A stretch of 64,000 nt of DNA from Candidatus Zhuqueibacterota bacterium (GCA_013202295.1 JABMRT010000106.1:1-64000), one strand, 5' to 3'; positions 39,990 to 50,536 are shown, counted from the stretch's first letter. Notes: generated from the letters alone by a model not told the origin. Numbers and translations: made by a program.

Positions 39990-42900
39990 GCTTCTTTTTT
40001 CCTCTCATTTGGCAGATATACAGTAAACCGGCTGCCCTTACCTTCTTCACTATCAAATGTAATTTGACCACTGTGATTTTTAATAATGGAGTATGAGATG
40101 CTTAGTCCAAGACCCGTGCCCTCTCCCACGGGTTTGGTAGTAAAGAAAGGATCAAAGATACGTCCCTGATCTTTCTTCAGGATACCCATCCCATCATCTT
40201 GAAATGAGATCTCAATTCCCTTCTCCATTTGCTCGGTCCGGATCTGAATTATTCCTTTTTTTGGAATGGCCTGCGCAGCATTGGAAAGCAGGTTTAAAAA
40301 AACCTGATTCAATTGACCCGCATTGCCGGTTATTTGCCTTTTTACATTATAGAATTTCTTGATTTGAATCCGGTTTTTGAGCTGCGGACGGAGAATCATC
40401 AAACAAATATCCAAACCTTCATGCACATCGCACTCTTTCCATTCAGCCTGATCCAGATGTGAAAATTTTCTTAAATTATCCACAAGTACTTTTACGGACT
40501 GACTGCCTGTGATCGTATCCTGAATCAATCCCTCAAGATCGGGGAGCAGCTTTTCAAGATCTTTTTGAAGTGTATCGGATTGAACCGCTTTTTCAAGACG
40601 CTGGATATAACGATTCAATTGTTTGATATTGCCGTAAATAAATCCGACTGGATTGTTCAACTCATGTGAAATACCGGCCACAAGTTGTCCGAGTGAAGCC
40701 ATTTTCTCTGATTGGATGAGCTGCATTTCTGTCTGTTTCAATTCATCAAACAAATGCTGAAGTTCCTGATTCTTTACGTCAAGCGATGCGTTCGCATCTT
40801 CGAGCTGTCTGAGGTATTTTTCTCTTACTTTCGCTTCAGTCAGCTGTTTGACCATGGCATTGGATTTTCGAATGAACGCATTGTTCTCGATAGAAATGGC
40901 CATCTGATTCGCCATGGAGGAAAACAGAGAGTGATCATCGGGATTCAAGGAGGCAAACGGGCCTTGTGTACCCAAAGTGAGTATGCCATAAATATGATTC
41001 TCACGTGTCATGGGAATCACCAGATGCGCATGGCACAATTCGAAGAGCGGTGCCAGACTCGAGTACTCGGATGTTTGGAGGATGGGTTCTCTCAACAGCA
41101 GTTCTTTGTTTTGAGTAAGGTTTATTCTGGCCTGCATTTCTGTTTTAGAAGTTTGGATTCCCTCACACACACCTTTTCGAAATTGAAGTGTTTTCTGATC
41201 AACCAGCCAGGCGCATACAGTATCAAATTCAGTATGCTCTCTCAATGTGAGTACCAGTGTATGCAGAAGCTTTGTATTGTCATGGATATGCACAATTTCC
41301 TGGTTGAGCTGAATCAAGACACCCCGGTATCTTCGCCGGATACGGTCAGATCGAGCAAGCCGTTCAGAATAAAATGAAAAGATCAGGATGGAGATAAATG
41401 TCAGAATGTTTACAGTTGACAAAGCGGTCATACGCCCGAGAGGTTGAAGCACAGTCAAGATGAGAACGGCCATGAAAAAATATCCCACAGCAAATCCAAT
41501 AGTGGTTGCCGGACGCCAGAAATATCGCCGTAATCCAAATACCATAAACAGAGCGGTTTGCACAATAAACACCAGGAAAAGCAAAGCTTCAATCCAGAAA
41601 CGCGATGAATAGACTTGATGAAGGATACGCTGATAAGCACGAATGAGACCGTGACGTATTCCGCCATATTCCGCGATGTGATACCTGTGTCCTGCCGACA
41701 ATCCTCTTCGCGTAATAACTTTGCCTGAAGTGAAACGGAACACCGCATCCACGGATCGGACTGTATCCAATCCAAAATGCACAACCGGATCATCCATGGA
41801 TAAATAACCGTTTCCACCTGATATTTCCCGACATCCCAGTAAGGTTGGATTTCGTGAGAATTGACCGGATTTATAGATCTCAATCCGGGTGCCGATACCA
41901 TCGCGATTTGACAGAACTCCTTCAATTTGAAATTGAATATATCTATCATCATTTAATGGATTCTCATATAAAATACAGAATGTGTCCTTATTCGCGACGC
42001 AAAGATCCATGTCTCCATCAAGGTCATAATCAGCCGATGCGGCGGCAGTGCTGTACCCGATCAAAGCTCCCCGCGTGTTGGAAGGATCACGGTAAACCTC
42101 GTCAAATCGCTCTCCATTGACATTAAGATAGCATATATTCGAACCAATATTGGTTACAAACAAATCCAGCCAGCCATCATGATTGAGATCCAGAAACTTA
42201 CACGAATAGGACGGCCCTGTGGCTGTGATTCCGAAAGGTTCGGTGACATCGGTAAATCGCCATGTGGTGTCACCTTGGGTGAATTCATTTCGATAAAGAA
42301 AATCCCGTCCACCACGATGTGTCACGAAAAGATCATAATCCCCATCATTGTCTATATCTGAAAAACTGACGCCATTGGTATTGATCACCTTTTGGCAAAC
42401 TTCAATATCAATGGACGACCGATGGAAAACTCCATTACCCTTATTTCGATACATCAAATCCGGACCAAACCAATTGGTCACATACAAATCCGGATCGCCA
42501 TCCAGATCGATATCGCAAAACGAAGCACTTTGACTGACACCATTATACTGCAAACCTGCGGATGCGGTCTGTTCAGTGAACAGTTCCTGACTGTTTTGCA
42601 CAAAAAGCCGATTGGTAAAATGCTCATCGGTGAGGAAAAAATCCAATCGGCCGTCAAGATTCACATCCGCAACCGCGATTCCGTTTGCGTCAATCGTTTC
42701 GTTGAGGATCTCTTTTAAAGTCATATCCTTAAATATGAATTGACCATTATTGTAAAAGAATCTGGTCGTGATACTGCCCCAGCCCGCGATAAGAATTTCA
42801 GGAAGACCATCATTGTCAAAGTCAGCAGATGCAGTGCCAAGCTCCAGGTTGGACGTACCATGAGGCATCAGGTTACCACCCAAACCGGATTGAATCGTGG

Positions 42901-43159
42901 CATCATCAAAAGCAATTCCGGAACCACGATTTACAAGCAGTCGATTGAGCGATCGAAAACCCACCAAATAAAGATCTGGAAATTGATCTCCATTCATATC
43001 ACGGAAAGCGATGCCGTAGCCATCATTGATGTCAGGCAGCAGCGGCTCAGAGGGTGGCCGTTCAAACATCTGAACCACAGTGCTGTCGCGGAAATCTGCG
43101 CCATGCAGGAACGGGATGGAAACACATAAATAAATAATAAGTGTACGGAGAATCGGCAT
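39986..43159 (-). CDS. Sensor histidine kinase with extracytoplasmic FG-GAP/VCBS repeats and ASPIC/UnbV domain, TM region, GAF, HisKA-HATPase
   Basis: Seven DxDxDGxxD-type repeats (e.g. DIDLDGDPDLYVTN, DYDLDGDMDLCVAN); UnbV-like YIQFQIEGVLSNRDGIGTRIEI...GGNGYLSMDDPVVHFGLD; H-box KMASLGQLVAGISHELNNPVG; N/G boxes. Confidence 0.9.
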   Translation of the reverse strand: MPILRTLIIYLCVSIPFLHGADFRDSTVVQMFERPPSEPLLPDINDGYGIAFRDMNGDQFPDLYLVGFRSLNRLLVNRGSGIAFDDATIQSGLGGNLMPHGTSNLELGTASADFDNDGLPEILIAGWGSITTRFFYNNGQFIFKDMTLKEILNETIDANGIAVADVNLDGRLDFFLTDEHFTNRLFVQNSQELFTEQTASAGLQYNGVSQSASFCDIDLDGDPDLYVTNWFGPDLMYRNKGNGVFHRSSIDIEVCQKVINTNGVSFSDIDNDGDYDLFVTHRGGRDFLYRNEFTQGDTTWRFTDVTEPFGITATGPSYSCKFLDLNHDGWLDLFVTNIGSNICYLNVNGERFDEVYRDPSNTRGALIGYSTAAASADYDLDGDMDLCVANKDTFCILYENPLNDDRYIQFQIEGVLSNRDGIGTRIEIYKSGQFSRNPTLLGCREISGGNGYLSMDDPVVHFGLDTVRSVDAVFRFTSGKVITRRGLSAGHRYHIAEYGGIRHGLIRAYQRILHQVYSSRFWIEALLFLVFIVQTALFMVFGLRRYFWRPATTIGFAVGYFFMAVLILTVLQPLGRMTALSTVNILTFISILIFSFYSERLARSDRIRRRYRGVLIQLNQEIVHIHDNTKLLHTLVLTLREHTEFDTVCAWLVDQKTLQFRKGVCEGIQTSKTEMQARINLTQNKELLLREPILQTSEYSSLAPLFELCHAHLVIPMTRENHIYGILTLGTQGPFASLNPDDHSLFSSMANQMAISIENNAFIRKSNAMVKQLTEAKVREKYLRQLEDANASLDVKNQELQHLFDELKQTEMQLIQSEKMASLGQLVAGISHELNNPVGFIYGNIKQLNRYIQRLEKAVQSDTLQKDLEKLLPDLEGLIQDTITGSQSVKVLVDNLRKFSHLDQAEWKECDVHEGLDICLMILRPQLKNRIQIKKFYNVKRQITGNAGQLNQVFLNLLSNAAQAIPKKGIIQIRTEQMEKGIEISFQDDGMGILKKDQGRIFDPFFTTKPVGEGTGLGLSISYSIIKNHSGQITFDSEEGKGSRFTVYLPNERKKEA

Positions 43160-43351
43160 AATAACTCGATCAGCAATTTATCAGGTACTGTGTAGTTTTA
43201 AAATACGAAAAGAGAAAGCAGCATTCAAGAAATAAGATTATTTCATGGAGATTCTATGAAAGAAAGATAATACATGGTATCAAGGGTGTACAACCATTAA
43301 GGAATCAATTCTTGCGTTTAAAAACAGGAATATACGTTTTATTTCATATAA

Positions 43352-43380
43352 AAAGCACGGATGGAAATCCATCCGTGCTT
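43352..43380 (-). terminator. Rho-independent terminator downstream of minus-strand gene
   Basis: AAGCACGGATGG-AAAT-CCATCCGTGCTT, T-run on minus strand. Confidence 0.85.
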
Positions 43381-43416
43381 AATCGTGGAGAAGATAAAAT
43401 ATAAGAGTGCCTGCAG

Positions 43417-44484
43417 TTAGTCCCAATTTTCAATTAAACGTTCGATAAAATCTCCGAATGATGACTTACCTCTGTCTTTAAATTTCAAGTATTCCTCACG
43501 TAATACAAAACCTATGGGCCCTTCATAAATACCACCAATTTGCCAGACATCATAGACGCGAATAGCAATAGTATTCGGACGGTCCCACTTTAAAGCATTG
43601 GGTGTGATATAGTAAAATCGGTCTTGATTGAAATAAGAGCTGTTTTTATCAATATAGAGTTCACCAGGAAAACGGCCGGTTCGGCCGATACGCTCTCCGT
43701 TTATATAAACTTCATCGATATCATCGATTTTTCCTAGTACAAGAAGAACCTTCTCATCTTTGAGTGATGGATCCGGAACAAATGTTTTTCGATACCAACC
43801 ATATCCATCATAATCGGGATAACCATAATCCGCCCAGGTCGCAGGAACCATGACTTCATCCCAGTTGCTATCGTCCGCATTGGATTCTTTCCAATTCATA
43901 TCGTCACCAAGGGTAAAAAGCCACGCACCCGATAGATCCTGGTTCATTCTCAATCTTTTTTCGGCATAAATTCCAACACGGCCACCCACCAGACCTCCAT
44001 CCCCTTCTTCATCGTAAACCTGAATGGCAATTGTATTTTCATCATCGAATTTTAAAAGAGATTGCGGCAATGGATAAAAACGTCTCACATTAAAAGCCGT
44101 TGAATAGGGATCAACAATACCTTTCCCGCTTAAATGTTTACCATTGACATAAACACGATCCACATCATCGATGTATCCAAGGTCTATCCCAAGAGACAAA
44201 TTTTTCAATTTCGAAGGAAGCATGAATGTAATTCGGTACCAACCATATCCATCATAACCCGGATACCCTTGTCGTTCCCATGAGCGTCCGGGTCTGATCA
44301 GGGTCCATTCAGAATCATCATATTCAACCAAAGCATATTCGGGATCATTTCCGATTTGAAATTTCCATTTTTTATTTAAACTCAATTTCATTACCCTATC
44401 GGAGCCCATCAAAGTTGAAGAAATTCCGATAAGTACAATGAGCAGAAATAGGGTTCTGATGGCTGCTTGTCGCGTTGTTGACAT
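43417..44484 (-). CDS. Secreted protein with duplicated GH2-type sugar-binding (jelly-roll) domains
   Basis: Two copies of W(K/L)F...GYP.YDGYGWYR.TF...IDD.D.VY(V/I)NG...NTIAI.VYD. Confidence 0.8.
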   Translation of the reverse strand: MSTTRQAAIRTLFLLIVLIGISSTLMGSDRVMKLSLNKKWKFQIGNDPEYALVEYDDSEWTLIRPGRSWERQGYPGYDGYGWYRITFMLPSKLKNLSLGIDLGYIDDVDRVYVNGKHLSGKGIVDPYSTAFNVRRFYPLPQSLLKFDDENTIAIQVYDEEGDGGLVGGRVGIYAEKRLRMNQDLSGAWLFTLGDDMNWKESNADDSNWDEVMVPATWADYGYPDYDGYGWYRKTFVPDPSLKDEKVLLVLGKIDDIDEVYINGERIGRTGRFPGELYIDKNSSYFNQDRFYYITPNALKWDRPNTIAIRVYDVWQIGGIYEGPIGFVLREEYLKFKDRGKSSFGDFIERLIENWD

Positions 44485-44649
44485 AAATCCACTCCTTTGT
44501 ATGTAAAATCTTTAATTTTGTAAACGAATTTTATTCATGTTTTGTTGCATAAATTTATACTTTTTGTGCCAGTAAACTATTATATTTATCCATATAAGTA
44601 ACATTGCCGATTTGGATTATATCTTTATTAGCAATGGAGGAGTTGTCTC

Positions 44650-45642
44650 ATGTCGCGCATCTTGTATTCATTCCTGTTTATCTTCATATCTTCTTGTGGG
44701 TTATGGGCCGACAATCCCAAAATTTCCGGACTCGTTCACACCTATTCCATTGTCGCCAGAGATTCTCTGACCGGAGAAATGGGAGTCGCCGTTCAATCGC
44801 ATTGGTTTTCTGTCGGATCCCTCGTTTCCTGGGCAGAGGCTGGTGTGGGAGCAATCGCAACACAGTCTTTTGTGAATCCGGCATTTGGTCCTGAAGGATT
44901 GACTCTTTTAAAAAATGGCCATTCAGCAGGTGAAGTTCTTAAAATACTGATAGGCAAGGATGATGGAGAATCCGTGCGCCAGCTCGCAATCGTGGATGCA
45001 CAGGGCAATGTGGCCGTACATACGGGAGACAAGTGCATACCCGAAGCGGGACATCAAACTGGAAAAGGATATTCTGTTCAGGCGAACATGATGCTGAACA
45101 ATTCGGTCTGGCCCGCAATGGCAGATGCATTTGAATCCTCCGATGGCACCTTGGCAGAGCGTCTTCTTTCTGCGCTTGAAGCGGCTCAAACGGATGGAGG
45201 CGATATAAGGGGGTGTCAATCTGCATCACTTTTAGTTGTCAAGGCAGAGAATACGGGAAAGGTCTGGGAGGATCGTTTGGTCGATCTGCGAATTGAAGAT
45301 CATCCTGAACCGCTGGTGGAATTGAAACGCCTGCTTCGTGTGCATCAGGCGTATGAATACATGAACGCAGGAGATCTGGCTATTGAGCACAATGATATCG
45401 CTGGAGCATTAAAAGCTTACAGCACGGCGGAGCGCATGTTTCCTGAAAATCTTGAAATGAAATATTGGCACGCGGTCTCCTTGGTGAATATCGGACAAAT
45501 CGAAGAATCATTGCCCCTGTTTCAAGCGGTTTTTGATGGAGATTCAAACTGGCGAATCCTGACAGAACGATTGCCAAGTGTGGGATTATTACAGGTTGAT
45601 CCGGCCCAGCTTCAATCAATTTTATCCGAGCAGGAAAGATAA
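44650..45642 (+). CDS. DUF1028 (Ntn-hydrolase-like) protein with TPR-like C-terminus
   Basis: TYSIVARDSLTGEMGVAVQSHWFSVGSLVSWAEAGVGAIATQSFVNPAFGPEGL. Confidence 0.9.
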   Translation: MSRILYSFLFIFISSCGLWADNPKISGLVHTYSIVARDSLTGEMGVAVQSHWFSVGSLVSWAEAGVGAIATQSFVNPAFGPEGLTLLKNGHSAGEVLKILIGKDDGESVRQLAIVDAQGNVAVHTGDKCIPEAGHQTGKGYSVQANMMLNNSVWPAMADAFESSDGTLAERLLSALEAAQTDGGDIRGCQSASLLVVKAENTGKVWEDRLVDLRIEDHPEPLVELKRLLRVHQAYEYMNAGDLAIEHNDIAGALKAYSTAERMFPENLEMKYWHAVSLVNIGQIEESLPLFQAVFDGDSNWRILTERLPSVGLLQVDPAQLQSILSEQER

Positions 45643-45740
45643 TTCCTTCAGGCTGAAATCCTCATAATATTTTTGGAACCTTTTCAGCCTGAAGCACGTT
45701 AATCAAGGGAATTTAATCCAAAATTTTTTCGGAAATAAAT

Positions 45741-45769
45741 TTGACATTCATGTCTGAGTTGTATAAATT
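45741..45769 (+). promoter_or_regulatory. Possible sigma70-type promoter upstream of ABC exporter operon
   Basis: TTGACA (45741-45746), 17-bp spacer, TAAATT. Confidence 0.45.
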
Positions 45770-45914
45770 AACAGAGTTTTATATTGAGCATGATCAGGAA
45801 ACAGCAAAGGTTAGACAATGATTATTGATGGATCATGATACACTTTCCTGTTTAAATACAATTGTTGTTCTAATATTATAATCCTAATTCATAATCGTAA
45901 CATGAGGACAAGTT

Positions 45915-46871
45915 ATGATTGAACTGCAAAACGTAGGTAAGAACTATGGCCCCATTCAAGCGCTGAATGATGTATCATTCAGCATCAAGAAAGGGGAAAT
46001 CGTGGGGTTCGTCGGACCTAACGGTGCCGGCAAATCAACCGCCATGAAAATCATCACCACCTATACCATGCCCTCTTCGGGATCTGTATCCGTTGGTGGG
46101 TATGATGTGGTGGACAATCCACTCGAAGTGCGGCGTATTATCGGATATCTGCCTGAAACCGCGCCGCTTTATGCCGACATGCTGGTCTATGAATATCTAC
46201 AATTTGTAGGCCGGGCCAGGCATTTGAACGGTAACTTCAGGAAACAGTACGATTGGGTGGTTGAAGCTGCAGGTCTGGGATCTGTACTCAAACGTAAAAT
46301 CGGTGAGCTATCAAAAGGATTCAAACAACGCACTTGTCTTGCCCAGGCATTGATACACGATCCGGATGTGCTGATTCTCGACGAACCGACTTCAGGGCTG
46401 GATCCCCTTCAGATTATCGGTATTCGCAAATTGGTCAAGGATCTCGCACACGAGAAAACCATCATTCTCAGCACGCACATTCTTTCTGAAGCCGCAGCGA
46501 TTTCTGATCGCATTCTCATGATCCACAACGGAAGTATCGTGGCAGATGGTAAATTTGAGGATCTCGTAAAACAAGTATCGGATCGCAATTCGATTTATGT
46601 GTCTGCCAAATTAACGAAAAAAGAGTTTGAGTCTGCTGTCAAATCAATCGATGGAATCAAGAATATCATTTACGATGAAGCGCTTCCGCGCGGTGTGGTT
46701 GGCGCCCATCTGGTTTCTGATCCCAAGACGGATCTCACTGCGAGTGTGAATGAAATCATCCGCAAACAAAAGTGGGACATTCTCTCATTCGCAAGAGAGC
46801 AGCTCTCTCTTGAGGACGCTTTTATCCGCCTGACTCAGGGTGGCAGCCAACCCGAGGGAGGTGTAAAATGA
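45915..46871 (+). CDS. ABC transporter ATP-binding protein (GldA-like)
   Basis: Walker A GPNGAGKST, signature LSKGFKQR, Walker B VLILDEPTSGLD. Confidence 0.92.
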   Translation: MIELQNVGKNYGPIQALNDVSFSIKKGEIVGFVGPNGAGKSTAMKIITTYTMPSSGSVSVGGYDVVDNPLEVRRIIGYLPETAPLYADMLVYEYLQFVGRARHLNGNFRKQYDWVVEAAGLGSVLKRKIGELSKGFKQRTCLAQALIHDPDVLILDEPTSGLDPLQIIGIRKLVKDLAHEKTIILSTHILSEAAAISDRILMIHNGSIVADGKFEDLVKQVSDRNSIYVSAKLTKKEFESAVKSIDGIKNIIYDEALPRGVVGAHLVSDPKTDLTASVNEIIRKQKWDILSFAREQLSLEDAFIRLTQGGSQPEGGVK

Positions 46872-47596
46872 ATGATATGAAGATTATTTTCAAACGGGAA
46901 TTTGAAGCTTACTTTTACTCCCCCATCGCCTATGTATTCAGTGTGATCTTTATCTTTTTGAATACAGGGTTGTACATGTTTCATTTCTTTTTCTTTGGAA
47001 ATGCAGACATGCGCGCGTTCTTTTCCTCTTTGCCGCTTGTTCTCGGGATGATTTTCATCCCCGCGATCTCGATGCGGCTCTGGTCTGAGGAAAAGAAACT
47101 GGGGACCGTTGAATTGCTGCTGACACTGCCGATTAAAACTGTGCATATTGTGCTTGGCAAGTACCTCGCCAGTCTGGCCTTTTATCTGGTCGCGCTGGCC
47201 GGCACGTTGACCATTCCGATTGTGCTGCTCTTTTTGGGAAAACCGGATATCGGACCGATTTTTGGCGGATATTTCGGTTCTATTCTTCTGGGTGCGTTTT
47301 TTCTCGCAATCGGGATTTTTATATCCGCCTTCTTCTCGGATCAAATCATATCCCTCATCATCACCAGCCTTGTTTGCGGATTCTTTGTACTCATCGGCTG
47401 GCAGTACGTGCCCATGGTGGTAGACGGCTGGATCCCTGGACTTGGATCATTACTTTACAATTACGTCGGCGTCACGCGCCATTTTAATGACATCGAACGC
47501 GGGGTGATTGATATTCGAAGCATCATCTACTTTCTCAGTTTTACCACGCTCTTCCTTTACCTGAACACTAAAGTATTGGAAAGGAGAAATTATTAA
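46868..47596 (+). CDS. ABC transporter permease (GldF/ABC-2-like)
   Basis: Six-TM; IIFKREFEAYFYSPIAYVFSVIFIFLNTGLYMFHFFFFG; SMRLWSEEKKLGTVELLLTLPI. Confidence 0.9.
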   Translation: MNDMKIIFKREFEAYFYSPIAYVFSVIFIFLNTGLYMFHFFFFGNADMRAFFSSLPLVLGMIFIPAISMRLWSEEKKLGTVELLLTLPIKTVHIVLGKYLASLAFYLVALAGTLTIPIVLLFLGKPDIGPIFGGYFGSILLGAFFLAIGIFISAFFSDQIISLIITSLVCGFFVLIGWQYVPMVVDGWIPGLGSLLYNYVGVTRHFNDIERGVIDIRSIIYFLSFTTLFLYLNTKVLERRNY

Positions 47597-47598
47597 TC

Positions 47599-49383
47599 AT
47601 GAAAGACTGGAAGAATAATTTTACCACGACTTTCGTGATCGGCGCGTTGCTGCTTGGCGGAATAGCTGTGGTGTTAAACATGGTGTTTGGAAATTTTAGC
47701 CTGGGTCGGTTTGATCTGACTTCTGATCAGGTTTATAAACTTTCACCCTCCGTGAAAAACATACTCACACAGCTCGAAGCGCCGATTGAGATCACCTATT
47801 ATGTGTCTTCGTCGGAGAAGATGCCCACGCTCTGGAAAAATCTCGAGCGGGATGTCATCGACAAACTTAAAGAACTGCAAATGTCATCTGAAGGCAAACT
47901 CACTTTTACGGTTTTTGATCCTTCTGCTGAAGAGGAAAAGGAAGTTTTTGAGGAGCAGAAATCCAAGGAAGGAGATCAACCCAAAGTCACACGCAAGAAA
48001 ATCGCTGAGCGATTGTTCGAAAAGGGTGTCATTCCTTTTGGTGTTCAGAGCACTGAACGAGATGAATTTGCGATCAAACGTGTCTACTCCTCCATAGTGC
48101 TTTCTTATTTGGATCGCAAAGAGGATGTCATCGAAGAAGTCCGGCCTGAGACATTCGGCAGCCTGGAATATGAAGTCATGTCCAGAATCTACAAGCTGGT
48201 ATCCAACAGCAGACCAAAGATTGGATTCTATCCGAGTCAACCTGAGATGACCCCAGAAATGCGCCAGTACTATCGTCAGGGGCCACCGCCGGATATGTAT
48301 GAAGTTACAGCGAACGTGCTAAAAGAAGCTGGATACGATGTAACGCGGACCAACATTACGAAAGACGATCCCGTACCGGATGGCATTCAAACCATGATTG
48401 TGATGGTCGATCAAACGTTGAATGATCGTCAGATGTATGAAATCGACAAACTGATTCATAATGGTGTGCGTGTTATCCTTGGTGCGCAAACCAATAATTA
48501 TCAGGTGCAATACATGAAGCCTGGTGAATTTGATTTGCGCGGCATGCCCACACAGATCAATTTGAATACTCTGACTCAAAATTATGGATTTGAGTTTGAC
48601 ACCAAGATGTTCATGGATAAGAATACAGCCTTCATTCAAGTACCTGTATATAACACGCGTAATGTGGGATTCATGCAGGTTCGCGAACAGCGTCTGGAGC
48701 CGGTCACCAAACCGGTCATGATTCGGGTAGAAGCGGAGAACATCAACTCCAAGCTCTCCATATCAAACAAAATCACAGAACTCTTCTTTATGTACGGCAC
48801 GCGTCTGCTCCTAAATGAGGATAAATTCGATGCAGACACACTGGATCACAAAGTTTTCTTCACATCCAGTGAGGAGAGCTGGACACGTGAAGCGTATGGA
48901 TACGCGCCCGTGAACACCGATCCTCCCGCTGAGGAAAACATTCTCCGTCGGCAACCTCTGGCAGTTTTGGTAGAGGGACAATTTGCACCCAAGTACGCTA
49001 GCGGAGATATCCCTGCCTGGCCGGCAACACCCGGTGAAAAACAGGAAATGCAGGAAGCAGTTATGCCGACTGAGCTGAATGGCAAGGGCATGGAAAACAA
49101 GATTATTGCGATTGGATGCAGCAACATGTTCAAGAGCGATATGCTGCAATCCCTGCCGAGCCATCGGGCTCTGCTCAGAAACTGCGTGGATGCCCTGACG
49201 TTGGGTGATGATCTCATCAACATCCGCTCGAAAAACATTTCAACACGGCGGATTCGAGCTGTCGGCCCAGTAGGTAAAGCTGTAGCTAAAACATTTGTGG
49301 TCTGGTTCTCACCGGTCATTTTCGTGATCATAGGCATCTACCTGTCTTTGCGCCGTAAACAACGGTCCAATGAACAGGCATGA
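47599..49383 (+). CDS. GldG-family ABC-associated auxiliary protein
   Basis: N-terminal TM, RFDLTSDQVYKLSPSVKNILTQLEAPIEITYYVS, C-terminal TM. Confidence 0.88.
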   Translation: MKDWKNNFTTTFVIGALLLGGIAVVLNMVFGNFSLGRFDLTSDQVYKLSPSVKNILTQLEAPIEITYYVSSSEKMPTLWKNLERDVIDKLKELQMSSEGKLTFTVFDPSAEEEKEVFEEQKSKEGDQPKVTRKKIAERLFEKGVIPFGVQSTERDEFAIKRVYSSIVLSYLDRKEDVIEEVRPETFGSLEYEVMSRIYKLVSNSRPKIGFYPSQPEMTPEMRQYYRQGPPPDMYEVTANVLKEAGYDVTRTNITKDDPVPDGIQTMIVMVDQTLNDRQMYEIDKLIHNGVRVILGAQTNNYQVQYMKPGEFDLRGMPTQINLNTLTQNYGFEFDTKMFMDKNTAFIQVPVYNTRNVGFMQVREQRLEPVTKPVMIRVEAENINSKLSISNKITELFFMYGTRLLLNEDKFDADTLDHKVFFTSSEESWTREAYGYAPVNTDPPAEENILRRQPLAVLVEGQFAPKYASGDIPAWPATPGEKQEMQEAVMPTELNGKGMENKIIAIGCSNMFKSDMLQSLPSHRALLRNCVDALTLGDDLINIRSKNISTRRIRAVGPVGKAVAKTFVVWFSPVIFVIIGIYLSLRRKQRSNEQA

Positions 49384-49434
49384 TTTTGAGATGATATTAA
49401 TTTTCTATCGCATTTTATTATAGAGGAACTGCGA

Positions 49435-50517
49435 ATGAAAGAGAAAGATTTAAAACTATTTGCGGGAGTATTTCTGGCACTTTTAATACTCTTTTTTATC
49501 ACCAAACCGAGACATACTTCTGTAAATCTGGATGAATTCGTCCAGAGTATATTGATCGGAATTACTGCCGAGGATGTGGCGGAAGTTGAAGTCTATAAAG
49601 AGACCGGTGCGGAAGAACCCCCACGCTTGATCCTCAATCGGATTGATGAACAATGGTGGATTCCGACCCATTTTAACGCAAAGGGCCAAAAAACCCGTAT
49701 CGAACAATTGCTTAAGGATCTCATTGAAATGACAGGCAAAGTGCGATCCGAGGATGCCAAACATCATGAGATGTATGGCATCCTGGATGAGCAGGGCATC
49801 CATTTGATTCTGAAGGATGAGACTGGCAAGCCGCTTGCAAACCTGATCCTTGGTAAAAAGGGTGAAGACTCCGGCTCGGGATTTATTCGGTTTGCAGGAA
49901 AAGAAAAGGTTTATTTCACAGACAAGGATCTGCTTACTTCACTGAATGTACCTACAAACGCGGATACCATGACCCATTTCAAAGATCGCGCCTTTGTGGA
50001 TCTTAAGGCCATTGATGAGAAAAAAGAAGATCTGGTCGAAGTCGCGATTTGTAAGGATCGTGTACAGCGTCACATTAAAAAGATGGAACGCGAGGTCGAA
50101 GTCGAAGTTAATGACTCGACAACCACAATACAGAAAGAAACGTATTGGGTGCTGGTAAAAGGTGGTCAGGAAATTGAACTGGATCAGAAAGAAATTGATA
50201 AATTCTTAAGCGACGTGACCAGCATCCATGCATCCCATGTGGTGGATCGCATGGGTGAAAACCCTCTGGAAGCTCAGCTTTCTAACAAGCCTCGTCAATA
50301 TGGTCTCGAGTTCCGCAATCCGAAAACATATATGGTTTTCAAGCCAGCAGATGGAGAGCAGAAAAACATCTACTTTGGTAACGAATATGAAAAAGACAAG
50401 GGCTACTATCTTTATATGCAGGAAGACGGCCTGATCTATAAGGTGAACAAATCCAACTATGACAAGATATTCAAATGGGTGGATGACTTGCCGACGAAAG
50501 AAAAACAAGAAGAATAG
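49435..50517 (+). CDS. DUF4340 protein
   Basis: Single N-terminal TM; position after gldG-like gene; LNRIDEQWWIPTHFNAKGQKTRIEQLLKDLIEM. Confidence 0.8.
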   Translation: MKEKDLKLFAGVFLALLILFFITKPRHTSVNLDEFVQSILIGITAEDVAEVEVYKETGAEEPPRLILNRIDEQWWIPTHFNAKGQKTRIEQLLKDLIEMTGKVRSEDAKHHEMYGILDEQGIHLILKDETGKPLANLILGKKGEDSGSGFIRFAGKEKVYFTDKDLLTSLNVPTNADTMTHFKDRAFVDLKAIDEKKEDLVEVAICKDRVQRHIKKMEREVEVEVNDSTTTIQKETYWVLVKGGQEIELDQKEIDKFLSDVTSIHASHVVDRMGENPLEAQLSNKPRQYGLEFRNPKTYMVFKPADGEQKNIYFGNEYEKDKGYYLYMQEDGLIYKVNKSNYDKIFKWVDDLPTKEKQEE

Positions 50518-50536
50518 AAGGAATAGTCTTTTATAG

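Noticed and set aside
40712-41377. 221-aa + strand ORF
   Set aside because: Antisense to GAF/kinase region of the sensor kinase; no recognisable domain.
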